A program made the translations under genes and the position numbers. From NCBI RefSeq assembly GCF_016464705.1, contig NZ_JAEHOB010000010.1, forward strand, positions 124,001 to 188,000: a stretch of 64,000 bases of DNA, given 5' to 3'. This DNA comes from Qaidamihabitans albus (GTDB lineage Bacteria > Actinomycetota > Actinomycetes > Mycobacteriales > Pseudonocardiaceae). The notes under the pieces were generated by a model that was not told where the DNA came from, ran no database searches, and was given only the letters and a program-made list of their open reading frames with translations. The first letter of the stretch is position 1. Every line of letters starts with the position of its first letter. Positions 16,982-26,207 of this stretch are shown here, one piece after another.

Positions 16982-17599
16982 TCAGCCCTCGGCGCGGGAC
17001 TTGCGCTTGGGGCGGTGCTCGGCGGCCAGCTTGGCGTCGGGGCCGCACCGGGCACACGGGGTGAAGCCGAGGTCCCGTGCCTCCGCCACCGGGATCGGAA
17101 TGGTGTCCCGGTCCTCGAGCCACGCACACTCGGCGAGGTGATAGCGCGGGTACTCGTCCACGACGAGCACCTCCACCTCCAGCTGCGAGACCACCAGCAG
17201 GTCGGCGGCGTCGGTCTCCTCCTCGGCCGGATCCCCCTCGACCGACCGCAGCTCACCGGAGGACGGCAGCAGTGCCGTCTGCCTGGCCGGTTCCGGCTTG
17301 TCGGGCTCCGCAGTTTCGCCCGCAGTCCCTTCGGTGTCCGCGGTGTCCTTGCTGTCCGCCGTGTCCTTGCCGTCCCCGGTGCCGTCGGCTTCCCCGGCTG
17401 CTTCGGTGTCCGCTTCGGCGCGCTCGGCGGCACCGGTCCGCGCCTTCGAGCGCCTGCGCAGCAGGTCGGCGATCAGGACGGCCCCGGCGAGGCCGGAGGT
17501 GCCGAGCGAGATCCAGGCCCACAGGGAGCTGGCCGTGACAAGGGCCGTGACCACCAGTCCGAGGGCGGCCAGAAGCAGGATGAGGACGATGTAGAGCAC
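16982..17599 (-). CDS. Membrane protein with Ada-like cysteine motif
   Basis: 205 residues: two closely spaced membrane segments (about 3-21 and 28-45), a basic stretch, a long acidic linker (about 55-110, rich in Asp, Thr, Ala, Gly), and a C-terminal domain with YHLAECAWLEDRDTIPI, then EARDLGFTPCARC. This YH-x3-C ... C-x2-C pattern resembles the zinc-binding Ada-type motif and suggests a metal site. Function unknown. It lies downstream of wag31, separated by a strong hairpin, so it probably has its own transcript. Confidence 0.75.
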   Translation of the reverse strand: MLYIVLILLLAALGLVVTALVTASSLWAWISLGTSGLAGAVLIADLLRRRSKARTGAAERAEADTEAAGEADGTGDGKDTADSKDTADTEGTAGETAEPDKPEPARQTALLPSSGELRSVEGDPAEEETDAADLLVVSQLEVEVLVVDEYPRYHLAECAWLEDRDTIPIPVAEARDLGFTPCARCGPDAKLAAEHRPKRKSRAEG

Positions 17600-17625
17600 G
17601 GTGAATTACAGCACGGACCGCAAAC

Positions 17626-17667
17626 GAAACGGTTCCGACCCTCCACTCGGAGTGTCGGAACCGTTTC
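17626..17667. terminator. Hairpin downstream of wag31
   Basis: A perfect 14-bp inverted repeat, GAAACGGTTCCGAC (17626-17639) and its complement (17654-17667), with a 14-base loop, 30 bases beyond the wag31 stop and just before the next gene's start. No T-run is present, as is common in this phylum. Probable terminator or RNA-stabilising hairpin. Confidence 0.7.
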
Positions 17668-17696
17668 CGTCCGCTACGAAGATCGCTGAACCTCGG

Positions 17697-18584
17697 TCAG
17701 CCCGCCTCGGCCCTCGGACCGAACGAGTAACCCTGGCCGCTGCCGCCGGCTCCCCCGCTGCCACCGGACTGCCCGGAAGCCGATGCGGAGGAGGACGCCG
17801 ACGCAGGTGCCGCGGAACCCCGGTCGTCCAGCTCGCGGAGCTGGGACTCGAGGAACCCGCGCAGGCGGGTACGGTACTCCCGCTCGATGGTGCGCAGCTC
17901 TTCGATCTTCTTGTTCAGCGCGCCCTTTTCGCTGTTCAGGTTGTTCATCGTCTCGGTGTACTTGCGCTGCGCCTCGCGATCCATCGTGGTCGCCTTGTCG
18001 CGCGCCTGCCGCTCGAGCGTCTCCGCCCTGGTCCTGGCGTCGTTCAGCATGGTCTCGGCGCGGGTGCGCGCCTCGTTGACCATGGAGTCCGCCTTCGAGC
18101 GGGCGTCGGAGAGCAACTGCTCGGACTTGGTGCGCGCCTCGGCGAGCATCCCGTCCGACTCCGTCTTGGCCTCGGCGGTGAGCCGGTCGGCCATCTCCTG
18201 GGCCAGGCCGAGCACCTTCGCCGCCTGGACGTTGGGCTCGCCGTTGTCACCCATGAACCCGTGGGCCTGGGTCTGCTCCATCGCGGATGTCGGCGGTGGT
18301 GGTACCGGCGCGAGCCTGCGCGACGGAGCCTCCTCGCGGACGGGGTGGGACGGCGCCGAACCGGCGTTCGCCTTCGCGGTCTCCAGCTCGCCACGGGTCG
18401 ATTCCAACTCGGCATCGAGCTGTTCGACCTGCTGCCGCAGCTCGTTATTGTCCTCAATCAACCGGGCAAGTTCGGTCTCCACCAGGTCGAGGAACGCATC
18501 CACCTCGTCCTCGTTATAGCCCCGCTTGCCGATTGGAGGCTTGCTGAACGCGACGTTATGCACGTCAGCAGGGGTCAACGACAT
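17697..18584 (-). CDS. wag31: DivIVA/Wag31 polar growth scaffold
   Basis: 295 residues. The N-terminal DivIVA domain (about 1-60; [20 protein letters not shown], then [14 protein letters not shown]) binds curved membrane, and a long coiled coil follows (about 140-260, repeating Ala/Arg/Glu heptads). A Pro-rich linker sits at about 80-100 and a Gly/Ser-rich tail ends the protein. Wag31 marks the cell poles and directs apical wall synthesis in actinobacteria. It follows yggT and sepF in the usual order downstream of ftsZ. Confidence 0.96.
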   Translation of the reverse strand: MSLTPADVHNVAFSKPPIGKRGYNEDEVDAFLDLVETELARLIEDNNELRQQVEQLDAELESTRGELETAKANAGSAPSHPVREEAPSRRLAPVPPPPTSAMEQTQAHGFMGDNGEPNVQAAKVLGLAQEMADRLTAEAKTESDGMLAEARTKSEQLLSDARSKADSMVNEARTRAETMLNDARTRAETLERQARDKATTMDREAQRKYTETMNNLNSEKGALNKKIEELRTIEREYRTRLRGFLESQLRELDDRGSAAPASASSSASASGQSGGSGGAGGSGQGYSFGPRAEAG

Positions 18585-18638
18585 CAGATCACCTCACGCA
18601 CTCCATGGCCTGCCGGACGTCCCGGGTCCCCGTCCCCG

Positions 18639-18923
18639 TCACCCGGGATACGCCAGTTGCATCAGTATGAACACAACCAACAGCAGCACCATAATCGATA
18701 AGTCCAGTCCGACGCCGCCGATCCGCACCACCGGAATAATCCGGCGGACCAAACGGACTGGTGGGTCGGTCACTGTGTAGATGGTCTCGAGCGCGACCGC
18801 AACCCCTCCCGACGGACGCCACTCGCGAGCGAACGCGCGCACGAGCTCCACCACGATACGGGCCGTTAGCAGGAGCCAGAAGCCGAAGAGCAGGAAATAC
18901 AGGATGAGCAAGACCGCGTTCAC
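18639..18923 (-). CDS. YggT family membrane protein
   Basis: 94 residues with two membrane segments (about 4-24 and 72-92) and the YggT signature ETIYTVTDPPVRLVRRIIPV between them. The family is found next to division genes in actinobacteria and is thought to take part in membrane or division organisation; no enzymatic role is known. It lies between sepF and wag31 in the same direction. Confidence 0.92.
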   Translation of the reverse strand: MNAVLLILYFLLFGFWLLLTARIVVELVRAFAREWRPSGGVAVALETIYTVTDPPVRLVRRIIPVVRIGGVGLDLSIMVLLLVVFILMQLAYPG

Positions 18924-18954
18924 GACACCACTTTGCCATACGTCCGCCCCGGGC

Positions 18955-19560
18955 TCAGTGGCGGAGGAAGAACCCGCCCTCCGCGATGCGCCGACGGTCC
19001 TCGGCCGTCACGTCGACATCGGGAGGTGAGAGCAAGAACACCTTGTTGGTCACCTTGTCCATCGAGCCGTGCAGCGCGAACGCCAGCCCGGCCGCGAAGT
19101 CGACCAGCCGCTTGGCGTCCGCGTTCTCCATCTCGGTGAGATTCATGATCACCGGGAGCCCGTCGCGGTAGGCCTCCCCGATCTCCCGTGCCTCTGCGTA
19201 ACTGGTCGGGTGCAGAGTGACTATCCGGCTCAGCGGGTCCCGCGAGGGCGCACGTGACGGCTCGGGCACCGACCGCAGCCGCGAGACGGGCTCGGGCTGA
19301 CGGTCGACCGCCAGCGCGCCGTGCACCGATGTGTCACTCGGCACCATTCCGCGGCGGCCGCGCACCGGCGGCTCCGGCTCGTCGAACTCGTCCATGACGT
19401 GGTAACGGGTGCGCGTCCGCCGAGGCTGCGGCTCGTCGTAGGCGTCATAGGGGTTGTAGCCGTCCTCGGCGTAGCCGCGCCGGTACTCGTCGTCGAAGTC
19501 GTACTCGTCCTCGGCAGGGACCATCCCGAAGTAGGCCTTCAGCTTCTGCAGCGCGCTCAT
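18955..19560 (-). CDS. sepF: Cell division protein SepF
   Basis: 201 residues: an N-terminal amphipathic membrane-binding helix ([14 protein letters not shown]), a variable acidic/Arg-rich linker, and the C-terminal SepF domain (about 105-195; [36 protein letters not shown]). It tethers FtsZ filaments to the membrane in place of FtsA. The ATG at 19560 has GAAGGAGAGGC upstream; the longer frame lacks family sequence. Confidence 0.96.
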   Translation of the reverse strand: MSALQKLKAYFGMVPAEDEYDFDDEYRRGYAEDGYNPYDAYDEPQPRRTRTRYHVMDEFDEPEPPVRGRRGMVPSDTSVHGALAVDRQPEPVSRLRSVPEPSRAPSRDPLSRIVTLHPTSYAEAREIGEAYRDGLPVIMNLTEMENADAKRLVDFAAGLAFALHGSMDKVTNKVFLLSPPDVDVTAEDRRRIAEGGFFLRH

Positions 19561-19638
19561 GCCTCTCCTTCGCCCTCGCGGCCTTCGCCCCACCCCTTGA
19601 CGCTGAGTCACGCGCGCGGACGCCGCTGGGTGAACCGT

Positions 19639-20382
19639 CTACGGCGAGGCTAGACCGCGACCGCCGAGCAACGCGGTTCCGACACGCACACACGTGGAGC
19701 CGTGGGCCACCGCTTGCTCGAGATCACCGCTCATACCAGCGGAGACCTCGGTGGCCTCCGGATGATCGCGCCGCAGCCCCTCCGCCGCGACCGCGAGCCG
19801 GGCGAACTCCGGTTCCGGATCGACGCCGAGCGGCGCCACGGCCATCAGGCCACGAAGCCGCAGAAAGTCACCCTCGTGGGTGACACTCGCGGCGAGGCGG
19901 CCGAGCTCGTCCAGCGGGCAGCCGCCGCGACCCGGGGCGGCATCGAGGCTCGCCTGCAGCAGCACATCGAGCGGGCCTTCCCGCTCGCCTGCCTCCACCG
20001 CGGTCCGCACCGAGCGGGCCAGCGCAGCGACGAGCCGTGGCGAGTCGACCGACTGCACCTCCGCCGCCCACCGGGCGACCGACCGCGCCTTGTTGCGCTG
20101 CAGCCTGCCGACCATGTGCCACCGGATCGGCGTATCCGGACGCAGGCCCGCGACCTCGCGGACCTTTCCCGCCGCCTCCTGGTCGCGGTTCTCCGCGAGA
20201 TCGGTCACGCCGAGATCGGCGAGCAGGGCGGCGTCGTAGGCCGGGAACGTCTTCGTGACCGCCAGCAGCCGCACCTCCCCCGGCGCCCGGCCCGCCGCCG
20301 CACACGCGCGGTCGATGCGGTCACGGACGGCGGCGAGCGCGTCGGCGAGCTCCGCCCGCCGGGCCCCGGCATGGTCCTGCAT
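19639..20382 (-). CDS. yggS: YggS/PLPBP family PLP homeostasis protein
   Basis: 247 residues, alanine-racemase-like barrel binding pyridoxal phosphate; the PLP lysine is in LLAVTKTFPAYDAAL near residue 40. The conserved HMVGRLQRNKAR segment and the C-terminal phosphate-binding SAGMSGDLEQAV are present. Its role is PLP homeostasis, not a specific reaction. ATG 20382 has GGGGGAAGTGAGC upstream. The order ftsZ-pgeF-yggS-sepF is typical of the phylum. Confidence 0.94.
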   Translation of the reverse strand: MQDHAGARRAELADALAAVRDRIDRACAAAGRAPGEVRLLAVTKTFPAYDAALLADLGVTDLAENRDQEAAGKVREVAGLRPDTPIRWHMVGRLQRNKARSVARWAAEVQSVDSPRLVAALARSVRTAVEAGEREGPLDVLLQASLDAAPGRGGCPLDELGRLAASVTHEGDFLRLRGLMAVAPLGVDPEPEFARLAVAAEGLRRDHPEATEVSAGMSGDLEQAVAHGSTCVRVGTALLGGRGLASP

Positions 20383-20417
20383 GCTCACTTCCCCCGCTTC
20401 CGGCACGGCCGCCGTCC

Positions 20418-21122
20418 TCAGACCTCGATCCAGGTCACCGCCGCGAGCCTGCCGGTTGGCCGCTGTCTGCGGTGACTGAACAGGTTCTCGTCCTCGGCGG
20501 TGCACCGCGGGTCGGTGCCGATCCGGCCGACGCCGGAGTCGGCGAGCTGTCGCCACAGCCCTGCCCGCAGGTCCAGGCCCGGCGTTCCCTTGTGGGTGCG
20601 GCACGCGGTGCCGGGCACGTGTGCCTCGACGTCGTCGGCCATGTCCCGCGGGACCTCGTAACACTGGCCGCAGATGGCGGGACCGAGCAGGGCATCGACG
20701 CGGTGCGGCTGGGCGCCCACCGAACGCATCGCCTCCAGTGCGGCGGGCACCACGCCCACCCGGACCCCGACACGCCCGGCGTGCACGGCGGCGACCACAC
20801 CGGCCTCCGGGTCACCGAGCAGTACCGGGACGCAGTCGGCGACGAGCACCACCAGTGCGACCCCGGGGCGTGCCGTGACCAGCGCATCGGTGGCCTCGGC
20901 AGGCCGTCGCTCGGTGCCGTCGACGATCGTCACCGTGCGTCCGTGCACCTGCTCCATCCACGCGAACCGGTCCTCGCGCAGTCCGAGCTCCGCGGCCATC
21001 CGCCTGCGGTTGGCCGCCACGGCCGCCGGGTCGTCACCGACATGGCCGCCGAGGTTGAAGGAGTCGAAGGGCGGCCGGGACTCACCGCCCGCCCTGGTCG
21101 TGACCACCCGACGGATGCGCAA
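20418..21122 (-). CDS. pgeF: PgeF/YfiH laccase-domain protein
   Basis: 234 residues from a TTG at 21122, which has GGAGAGG 8 bases upstream; a GTG further in is also possible, so the start is uncertain. The family signatures are TTRAGGESRPPFDSFNLG at the N-terminus, VADCVPVLLGD, AAVHAGRVGV and the CGQCYEVP segment; the H-C-H set binds zinc or copper. Members were described as polyphenol oxidases and more recently as purine nucleoside phosphorylases or peptidoglycan-editing factors. Conserved downstream of ftsZ. Confidence 0.9.
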   Translation of the reverse strand: MRIRRVVTTRAGGESRPPFDSFNLGGHVGDDPAAVAANRRRMAAELGLREDRFAWMEQVHGRTVTIVDGTERRPAEATDALVTARPGVALVVLVADCVPVLLGDPEAGVVAAVHAGRVGVRVGVVPAALEAMRSVGAQPHRVDALLGPAICGQCYEVPRDMADDVEAHVPGTACRTHKGTPGLDLRAGLWRQLADSGVGRIGTDPRCTAEDENLFSHRRQRPTGRLAAVTWIEV

Positions 21123-21224
21123 GACAGCAACCTCTCCACTGCGCCGACTCCGGCCTGCCCCGGCCGACCGAACCTCCGCGAGCCTATCGACCGCCGGTCC
21201 GGTGCGAGCAGCCACGTGCCCGGG

Positions 21225-22550
21225 CTACCTGCGCATGAACGGGGGCACGTCGACGTCGTCGTCGGACGGGTCGTCGGTGACCGGCATCGCCCGGCCAGGC
21301 AGGCTGCCCTGGCCACGCGGCGCGGACGACGCGGGCGGCGGGTAGCCGCGCCCGGTGCCCTGCTGCGGCGGGAGCGTTCCCGACTGCGGCGGGTGGCCGT
21401 TGCCCGTGGCGGGGACCTGCGGCCGCTGGCCGCCGGATGCCGGGTAACCGCCGCTCTCCGCGGCGGGCTGTTGCTGGCCACCAGCCGGCCGCGGCTGGCC
21501 CGCGGGAGGCGCGCCGCCCCCGACCTGGCCGGCCTCGGCCGTGGCGGTGGAACCGCGGGAACCAGAGCCGAAAGCGGCGGGATCCAGCTTCTTGTGCGTC
21601 GGCGTGCCGGCGTCGAAGCCGGCCGCGATCACCGTCACGCGCACCTCGTCGCCGAGGGAGTCGTCGATGATCGTGCCGAAGATGATGTTGGCCTCGGGGT
21701 GCGCGGACTCCTGCACGAGGGAGGCGGCCTCGTTGATCTCGAACAGCCCCAGGTCCGATCCACCGGCGATCGACAGCAGGGCGCCGTGCGCACCGTCCAT
21801 CGACGCCTCGAGCAGTGGCGAGTTGATCGCCTTCTCGGCGGCCTGCACGGCACGGCCCTCGCCTCGCGCGGAGCCGATGCCCATCAGCGCGCTGCCCGCC
21901 CCCGACATCACGCTCTTGACGTCGGCGAAGTCGAGGTTGATGAGACCGGGCGTGGTGATGAGGTCGGTGATGCCCTGGACACCGGAGAGCAGGACCTCGT
22001 CCGCCGAGCGGAACGCGTCCATGAGCGAGACGCCGATGTCCCCCAGCTGAAGCAGCCGGTCGTTGGGGATGACGATCAGCGTGTCGCACTCGTTGCGGAG
22101 GGCTTGTATACCGTCCTCGGCCTGCCGGCCGCGGCGCTTGCCCTCGAACGAGAACGGCCGGGTGACCACACCGATCGTGAGCGCGCCGAGCTTGCGGGCG
22201 ATCTGGCCCACCACGGGCGCGCCACCGGTACCGGTGCCACCGCCCTCACCGGCGGTCACGAACACCATGTCGGCGCCCTTGAGGACCTCTTCGATCTCCT
22301 CGCGGTGATCCTCGGCGGCCTTCTGGCCGACATCCGGGGCGGCTCCGGCACCGAGGCCACGGGTCAGTTCCCGGCCGATGTCGAGCTTGACGTCGGCATC
22401 GGACATCAGCAGTGCCTGTGCGTCGGTGTTCACCGCGATGAACTCGACGCCCTTCAGGCCGACCTCGATCATGCGATTCACGGCGTTCACGCCGCCGCCG
22501 CCGATGCCGACGACCTTGATCACCGCGAGGTAATTGTGCGGGGGCGTCAT
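21225..22550 (-). CDS. ftsZ: Cell division GTPase FtsZ
   Basis: 441 residues. The tubulin-like core covers about 8-315, with [15 protein letters not shown] and the GTP signature GGGTGTG near residue 105, and the catalytic loop [11 protein letters not shown] near 205. A Gln/Pro/Gly-rich linker (about 325-425) leads to the conserved C-terminal peptide [10 protein letters not shown], which binds partners such as SepF. It forms the Z ring. Unusually, ftsQ is not directly upstream: five other genes lie in between. Confidence 0.98.
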   Translation of the reverse strand: MTPPHNYLAVIKVVGIGGGGVNAVNRMIEVGLKGVEFIAVNTDAQALLMSDADVKLDIGRELTRGLGAGAAPDVGQKAAEDHREEIEEVLKGADMVFVTAGEGGGTGTGGAPVVGQIARKLGALTIGVVTRPFSFEGKRRGRQAEDGIQALRNECDTLIVIPNDRLLQLGDIGVSLMDAFRSADEVLLSGVQGITDLITTPGLINLDFADVKSVMSGAGSALMGIGSARGEGRAVQAAEKAINSPLLEASMDGAHGALLSIAGGSDLGLFEINEAASLVQESAHPEANIIFGTIIDDSLGDEVRVTVIAAGFDAGTPTHKKLDPAAFGSGSRGSTATAEAGQVGGGAPPAGQPRPAGGQQQPAAESGGYPASGGQRPQVPATGNGHPPQSGTLPPQQGTGRGYPPPASSAPRGQGSLPGRAMPVTDDPSDDDVDVPPFMRR

Positions 22551-22636
22551 CGGATCCGCCTTCCTGATCGTGGTGGTGCTGTTCCTGCCTCCGCTGGATG
22601 TCGACGCCTGGGGCCGAAAGCTCTTCTTCCCTGGGA

Positions 22637-22674
22637 AACTCTCAACCTCAAGTCGAGGCTTAGAGTTATGTCAA
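22637..22674 (-). promoter_or_regulatory. Dyad and candidate promoter upstream of ftsZ
   Basis: Reading leftward toward ftsZ, a consensus TTGACA (complement of 22669-22674) is followed by an interrupted dyad at 22637-22667, in which AACTCT pairs with AGAGTT and CCTC with GAGG. It lies about 90 bases before the ftsZ start in the ~250-base gap between rskA and ftsZ. The -10 is not obvious. It looks like a regulated promoter for ftsZ alone, fitting the loss of ftsQ as neighbour. Confidence 0.45.
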
Positions 22675-22798
22675 CTACCAACGTATGCAGGACGGTAGGC
22701 ATCAGGAAGGCGCGAATCCAGCAGCCACGCCGTGTGTCGCAAACGTGTTTCGCCACAGCGTTTTCCCACCGCCACGCCCACCGCACAGTCAAGCGGAC

Positions 22799-23575
22799 TC
22801 ACGCGGGCATGTCGACCTTCAGAATCGGCGGCGTCGACGGCTCGCCCGTCGGGGAGCCACCCGCGGGTTCGACGGTGATCGCCACCGCTTCGGTGTTGTC
22901 CACGCCCTCCGCCAGCACGAGCGAGCCGGGTTCGCTCGGCGCGGGCAGCACGCCCGCCGAGCGCAGCTCGTCTCCCGGGCCCAGCATCCACAACTCGTAG
23001 TCGTGCCCCGGATCGTGCGGCGGCAGCTCCGAACCCAGCACCATCATCGCGTTCCGCGACTGGGAGACCAGCACGGTCGCGGACCCGCCGATGGAGGTCT
23101 CCGCCTGCATCGTCCGCAGATCCGGCGCGGTCAGCAGGTCGCTGACCGGCTCGTACCGCTCCCTCGTCTGCTCCATCCGTTCCTGCGCGCTCTCCAGCTG
23201 GTTCTGTGTGTGCAGTGCGACGCCGCCGAACACCCCAGCCAGCGCGAGGCCCACCACCGTGGCCGCCGCCGCGAGGCCGAGTAACCAGCGCGGCGGGCCG
23301 GCGCTGCGGCGCGACCGCTCCTGCGGGTCCGGACCTGCCGAGGGCGCCTGCTGCCGGGTCTCGCGAATCTCGGCGAGCACCCGCCCCTTGAGCCCGGGCG
23401 GCGGCTCCTCGGCCGACGCGGCCCCGAGCCGTCCGGCCGTGGCCTGCAGCTCCCGGACCTCCTCGGAGCACGCCGGGCATTCCTGGAGATGCCGCCGGAA
23501 GCGGGCACGCTCGTGCTCGTCCAGCGCGTCGAGCGCGTACGCTCCGGCAAGCGTGTGCATGTCGGGCGATGTCAT
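22799..23575 (-). CDS. rskA: Anti-sigma factor, RskA-like
   Basis: 258 residues: an N-terminal zinc anti-sigma domain with His29, Cys33 and Cys36 (HLQECPAC), a membrane segment at about 96-118, and an extracytoplasmic RskA C-terminal domain (DYELWMLGPGDELRSAGVL). It binds and holds the sigma factor encoded just upstream until an envelope signal triggers proteolysis. Start ATG 23575 overlaps the sigK stop (ATGA), so production is coupled. Confidence 0.93.
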   Translation of the reverse strand: MTSPDMHTLAGAYALDALDEHERARFRRHLQECPACSEEVRELQATAGRLGAASAEEPPPGLKGRVLAEIRETRQQAPSAGPDPQERSRRSAGPPRWLLGLAAAATVVGLALAGVFGGVALHTQNQLESAQERMEQTRERYEPVSDLLTAPDLRTMQAETSIGGSATVLVSQSRNAMMVLGSELPPHDPGHDYELWMLGPGDELRSAGVLPAPSEPGSLVLAEGVDNTEAVAITVEPAGGSPTGEPSTPPILKVDMPA

Positions 23576-24186
23576 GCCGTCACCCCCAGGCAGTCTCGCA
23601 ACCGGATCAACCCGTCGCGCAGGCGTGTCTTGATCGTTCCCTGCGGGGCCGAAAGGACCTCCGCGACCTCGCGGTAGGTGTACCCCTGGTAGTAGGCGAG
23701 CAGCACGGACTCGCGCTGCAGCTCGGTCAGGTGGGACAGGCAGCGGCGCACCTGCTGGCGCTCCCAGCTCGCCGTGACCGCCTCCGACACCTCGTCGAAC
23801 GGCCTGCCGCGGCCAGCCTCGAACGTGGCCCGCTGCTCCCGGTCGGTACTCGCCCTCGCCGAGCGCACCCGGTCGACGGCCCGCCGGTGCGCGAGCGTCA
23901 TCGCCCAGTTCAGCGCGCTGCCCTTGTCGGGCGAGTACCTGGTGGCGGTACGCCACAGCTCGACGAGGACCTCCTGCGCGACCTCCTCCGACTGCGCGTG
24001 GTCCCGCAGGATGCGGCGAACCAGCCCGAAGACCGGGCCGGCGAGACGGTCGTAGAGCTGCTCGAACGCCCGCTCGTCGCCCTTGGCGACCTCGACCAGC
24101 AGCTCCTCCGCCGTCGGGCCCTCGGGCGGCCCGCTGTCCCTGACCGGCGTCGGCCGCCGTACCGGGTCATCCATCGAGTGCTCCAA
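23572..24186 (-). CDS. sigK: ECF sigma factor, SigK-like
   Basis: 204 residues: region 2 at about 40-105 (YDRLAGPVFGLVRRILRDH, SEEVAQEVLVELWR) and region 4 at about 140-200 (LTELQRESVLLAYYQGYTY, APQGTIKTRLRDGLIRLRDC). The order oxidoreductase - DUF1365 - sigK - rskA matches the M. tuberculosis Rv0449c-Rv0448c-sigK-rskA locus, which supports the SigK name. Its start overlaps the end of the DUF1365 gene. It probably transcribes its own operon. Confidence 0.92.
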   Translation of the reverse strand: MEHSMDDPVRRPTPVRDSGPPEGPTAEELLVEVAKGDERAFEQLYDRLAGPVFGLVRRILRDHAQSEEVAQEVLVELWRTATRYSPDKGSALNWAMTLAHRRAVDRVRSARASTDREQRATFEAGRGRPFDEVSEAVTASWERQQVRRCLSHLTELQRESVLLAYYQGYTYREVAEVLSAPQGTIKTRLRDGLIRLRDCLGVTA

Positions 24187-24895
24187 GCCTGCTCCTCACG
24201 CGTGGCCTCGGCGCACGGCGCGACCACAGCCCGGCTCCATGCCGGCGGATCAGCACCGAGACCCGCTGCGGAACGAACGGCCTGCACAGCAGCATACGCA
24301 GCAGGGCGGCGGGGGTCGCGGGGACGCGCACACCACGCAGCGTGGCGGTCAGCGCGACCTCGCCGTCGCTGCGCAGGGTCACGGTCGCGGCCAGCAGCGC
24401 GTCCGGGCGCGGGAGGTGCATCCGGTACTGCCCCGCCATCGACTGGAACGGCGACACGAAGAACTCCTTGTCCGCGCGGGCCGCGCCACGTTCGTCCGGG
24501 AAGAGCAGGTAGGCGTGCCTGCCGCCGTGGGTGTTGTGCACCTCGGCGACGACGCAGGCCGGCTCCCCGCCGGGCCGGTGGCACCAGTAGACGGTGATCG
24601 GGTTGAAGACGTGCCCGAGCACGCGCGCGCCGGTCAGCATGAGCACGCGCCCGCCCGCGAGGTCGACACCGCGTCCGGCCAGCCACTCGTCGAGCTTCAC
24701 GCGGATCCCGCGGGCGTCGCCAGGGGCGAAGTGGTCGCGTCCGTCGAAGCGGGCGAACGCGCGCAGGCCGCGCGGCAGCCGTGGCGGATCGTCGAGGTCG
24801 ACCAGCCACAGGTAGAACCGGTGCGCAAAGGACAGCGGCGGGGCGATCCGCCGCACGTGCGCGACCGTGGCGTCGTAGAGCGCCGGGGTCACCAC
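24167..24895 (-). CDS. DUF1365 family protein
   Basis: 242 residues with the DUF1365 core: YDATVAHVRRIAPPLSFAHR, RVLMLTGARVLGHVFNPIT, VHNTHGGRHAYLL and KEFFVSPFQSM. Homologous to Rv0448c. In many bacteria DUF1365 genes accompany an FAD amine oxidase-like gene and a cyclopropane fatty acid synthase, pointing to fatty acyl modification; the exact reaction is not known. The start overlaps the end of the FAD gene by seven bases. Confidence 0.9.
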   Translation of the reverse strand: MVTPALYDATVAHVRRIAPPLSFAHRFYLWLVDLDDPPRLPRGLRAFARFDGRDHFAPGDARGIRVKLDEWLAGRGVDLAGGRVLMLTGARVLGHVFNPITVYWCHRPGGEPACVVAEVHNTHGGRHAYLLFPDERGAARADKEFFVSPFQSMAGQYRMHLPRPDALLAATVTLRSDGEVALTATLRGVRVPATPAALLRMLLCRPFVPQRVSVLIRRHGAGLWSRRAPRPRVRSRLGALDG

Positions 24896-26157
24896 GGTGC
24901 CCCCAGCGATGCCGCGGCGCGCGCCCCGGAGGCGCAGCCGTCCTCGTGGAAACCCCAGCCGTGATAGGCGCCCGCGTAGGCGAGCACGCCGTCACCGAGG
25001 CCGGGAAGGCGCCGCTGCGCGGCCACCGACTCCGGGGTGTAGACCGGGTGCTCGTACTCGATGCGCGAGATGACCGTGTGCGCGGGCGGCGGCGTGGCCG
25101 GGTTGAGCGTGACGACGTGCCGGGCGGGCTCGGTGAGCCGCATCAGCCGGTTCATGTCGTAGCTGACTCCTGCGGCACCGTGGTCGGCGCCGCAGCCGGT
25201 GGCCGTGTAGTTCCACGCCGCCCGCGCGCCAGGCGCCGACGGCAGCACGGACGCGTCGGTGTGCAGCCATGCCTCGTTGCGGGAGTAACGGAACGCGCCG
25301 AGCACCTCCCGCTCGGCCGGGCTCGGGTCGGCGAGCAGCCGCAGCGCCTGGTCGGCGTGCGTCGCGACCACCACGCGGTCGACGAGATGGGGATTGCCGA
25401 CGTCGTCCCGGATCTCCACGCCGCGTGCGGTGCGCCGCAGCGCCCGCACCGGGGTGGACAGGTGCACCGCGGTGAGCTGCTTGGCGGCGCGCTCGACGTA
25501 CTCGCGGGACCCGCCGGTGACGGTGCGCCAGCGCGGCGAACCGGTGACGGCGAGCATGCCGTGGTTGCGCAGGAACTCGAACAGGTAGCGCGCCGGATAG
25601 CGAAGCGTGTCGGCACGGTCGGCCGACCAGACAGTGGACACGAGCGGGAGCAGGAAGTGGTCGGCGAAGTAGCGGCTGTAGCCGCCGACGGCGAGGAAGG
25701 CGCCGATCGGCACGTCTCCGGCCTCCGGGGCACGCAGCACCCGCTCCGCGTGCCGGTGGAACCGCCTGACCTCGGCGAGCATCCGGAGGAAGTCGCCGTT
25801 CACCGCGTTACGCGGACGGGCGAGGACTCCGCCGGGTCCGCGTCCTCCCGCGTACTCGAGGCCGCAGCCCGCGCACCGGACGCTCATCGACATCTCGGCG
25901 TCCTGGGTGCGGACACCCAGCTCACCGAACAGCCGCAGCAGGCGCGGGTAGGTCCGTTCGTTGTGGACGATGAAACCGGAGTCCACGCCGACCATGCCGC
26001 CGCGGGCACTCGGCACGTCGTGGGTGTGCGCGTGCCCGCCGAGACGGTCGTCGGCCTCGAAAAGCAGGACGTCGTAGCGGCGCTGAAGCAGGTAGGCGGC
26101 GGTCAGGCCGGCGACCCCGGCGCCGATGACCCCGACACGTTCTCCCGTAGTGTGCAC
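24889..26157 (-). CDS. FAD-dependent oxidoreductase (Rv0449c-like)
   Basis: 422 residues from the GTG at 26157 (the frame is open to 26205). N-terminal Rossmann dinucleotide motif RVGVIGAGVAGLTAAYLLQR, followed by EADDRLGGHAHT; the NAD(P)-binding-8/amino-oxidase fold continues to the C-terminal FAD segment GVLAYAGAYHGWGFHEDG. Homologues act with DUF1365 proteins on lipids, substrate unproven. A perfect AGTGTGCACACT palindrome (26149-26160) spans the start and could be an operator. First gene of the sigK cassette. Confidence 0.88.
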   Translation of the reverse strand: MHTTGERVGVIGAGVAGLTAAYLLQRRYDVLLFEADDRLGGHAHTHDVPSARGGMVGVDSGFIVHNERTYPRLLRLFGELGVRTQDAEMSMSVRCAGCGLEYAGGRGPGGVLARPRNAVNGDFLRMLAEVRRFHRHAERVLRAPEAGDVPIGAFLAVGGYSRYFADHFLLPLVSTVWSADRADTLRYPARYLFEFLRNHGMLAVTGSPRWRTVTGGSREYVERAAKQLTAVHLSTPVRALRRTARGVEIRDDVGNPHLVDRVVVATHADQALRLLADPSPAEREVLGAFRYSRNEAWLHTDASVLPSAPGARAAWNYTATGCGADHGAAGVSYDMNRLMRLTEPARHVVTLNPATPPPAHTVISRIEYEHPVYTPESVAAQRRLPGLGDGVLAYAGAYHGWGFHEDGCASGARAAASLGAPW

Positions 26158-26207
26158 ACTGGTGTTTCGGCGCCACCGGCGGCCCGGATTGGTGCCGTAC
26201 CCCACTC

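Noticed and set aside
20472-23000. An 842-codon open frame on the plus strand opposite pgeF and ftsZ
   Set aside because: Antisense shadow of ftsZ and pgeF, both of which are complete with motifs on the minus strand.
26158-26205. Longer N-terminus of the FAD oxidoreductase from 26205
   Set aside because: The additional 16 residues are Arg-rich and not family-like, and they precede the dinucleotide-binding motif unusually far; left as an alternative.
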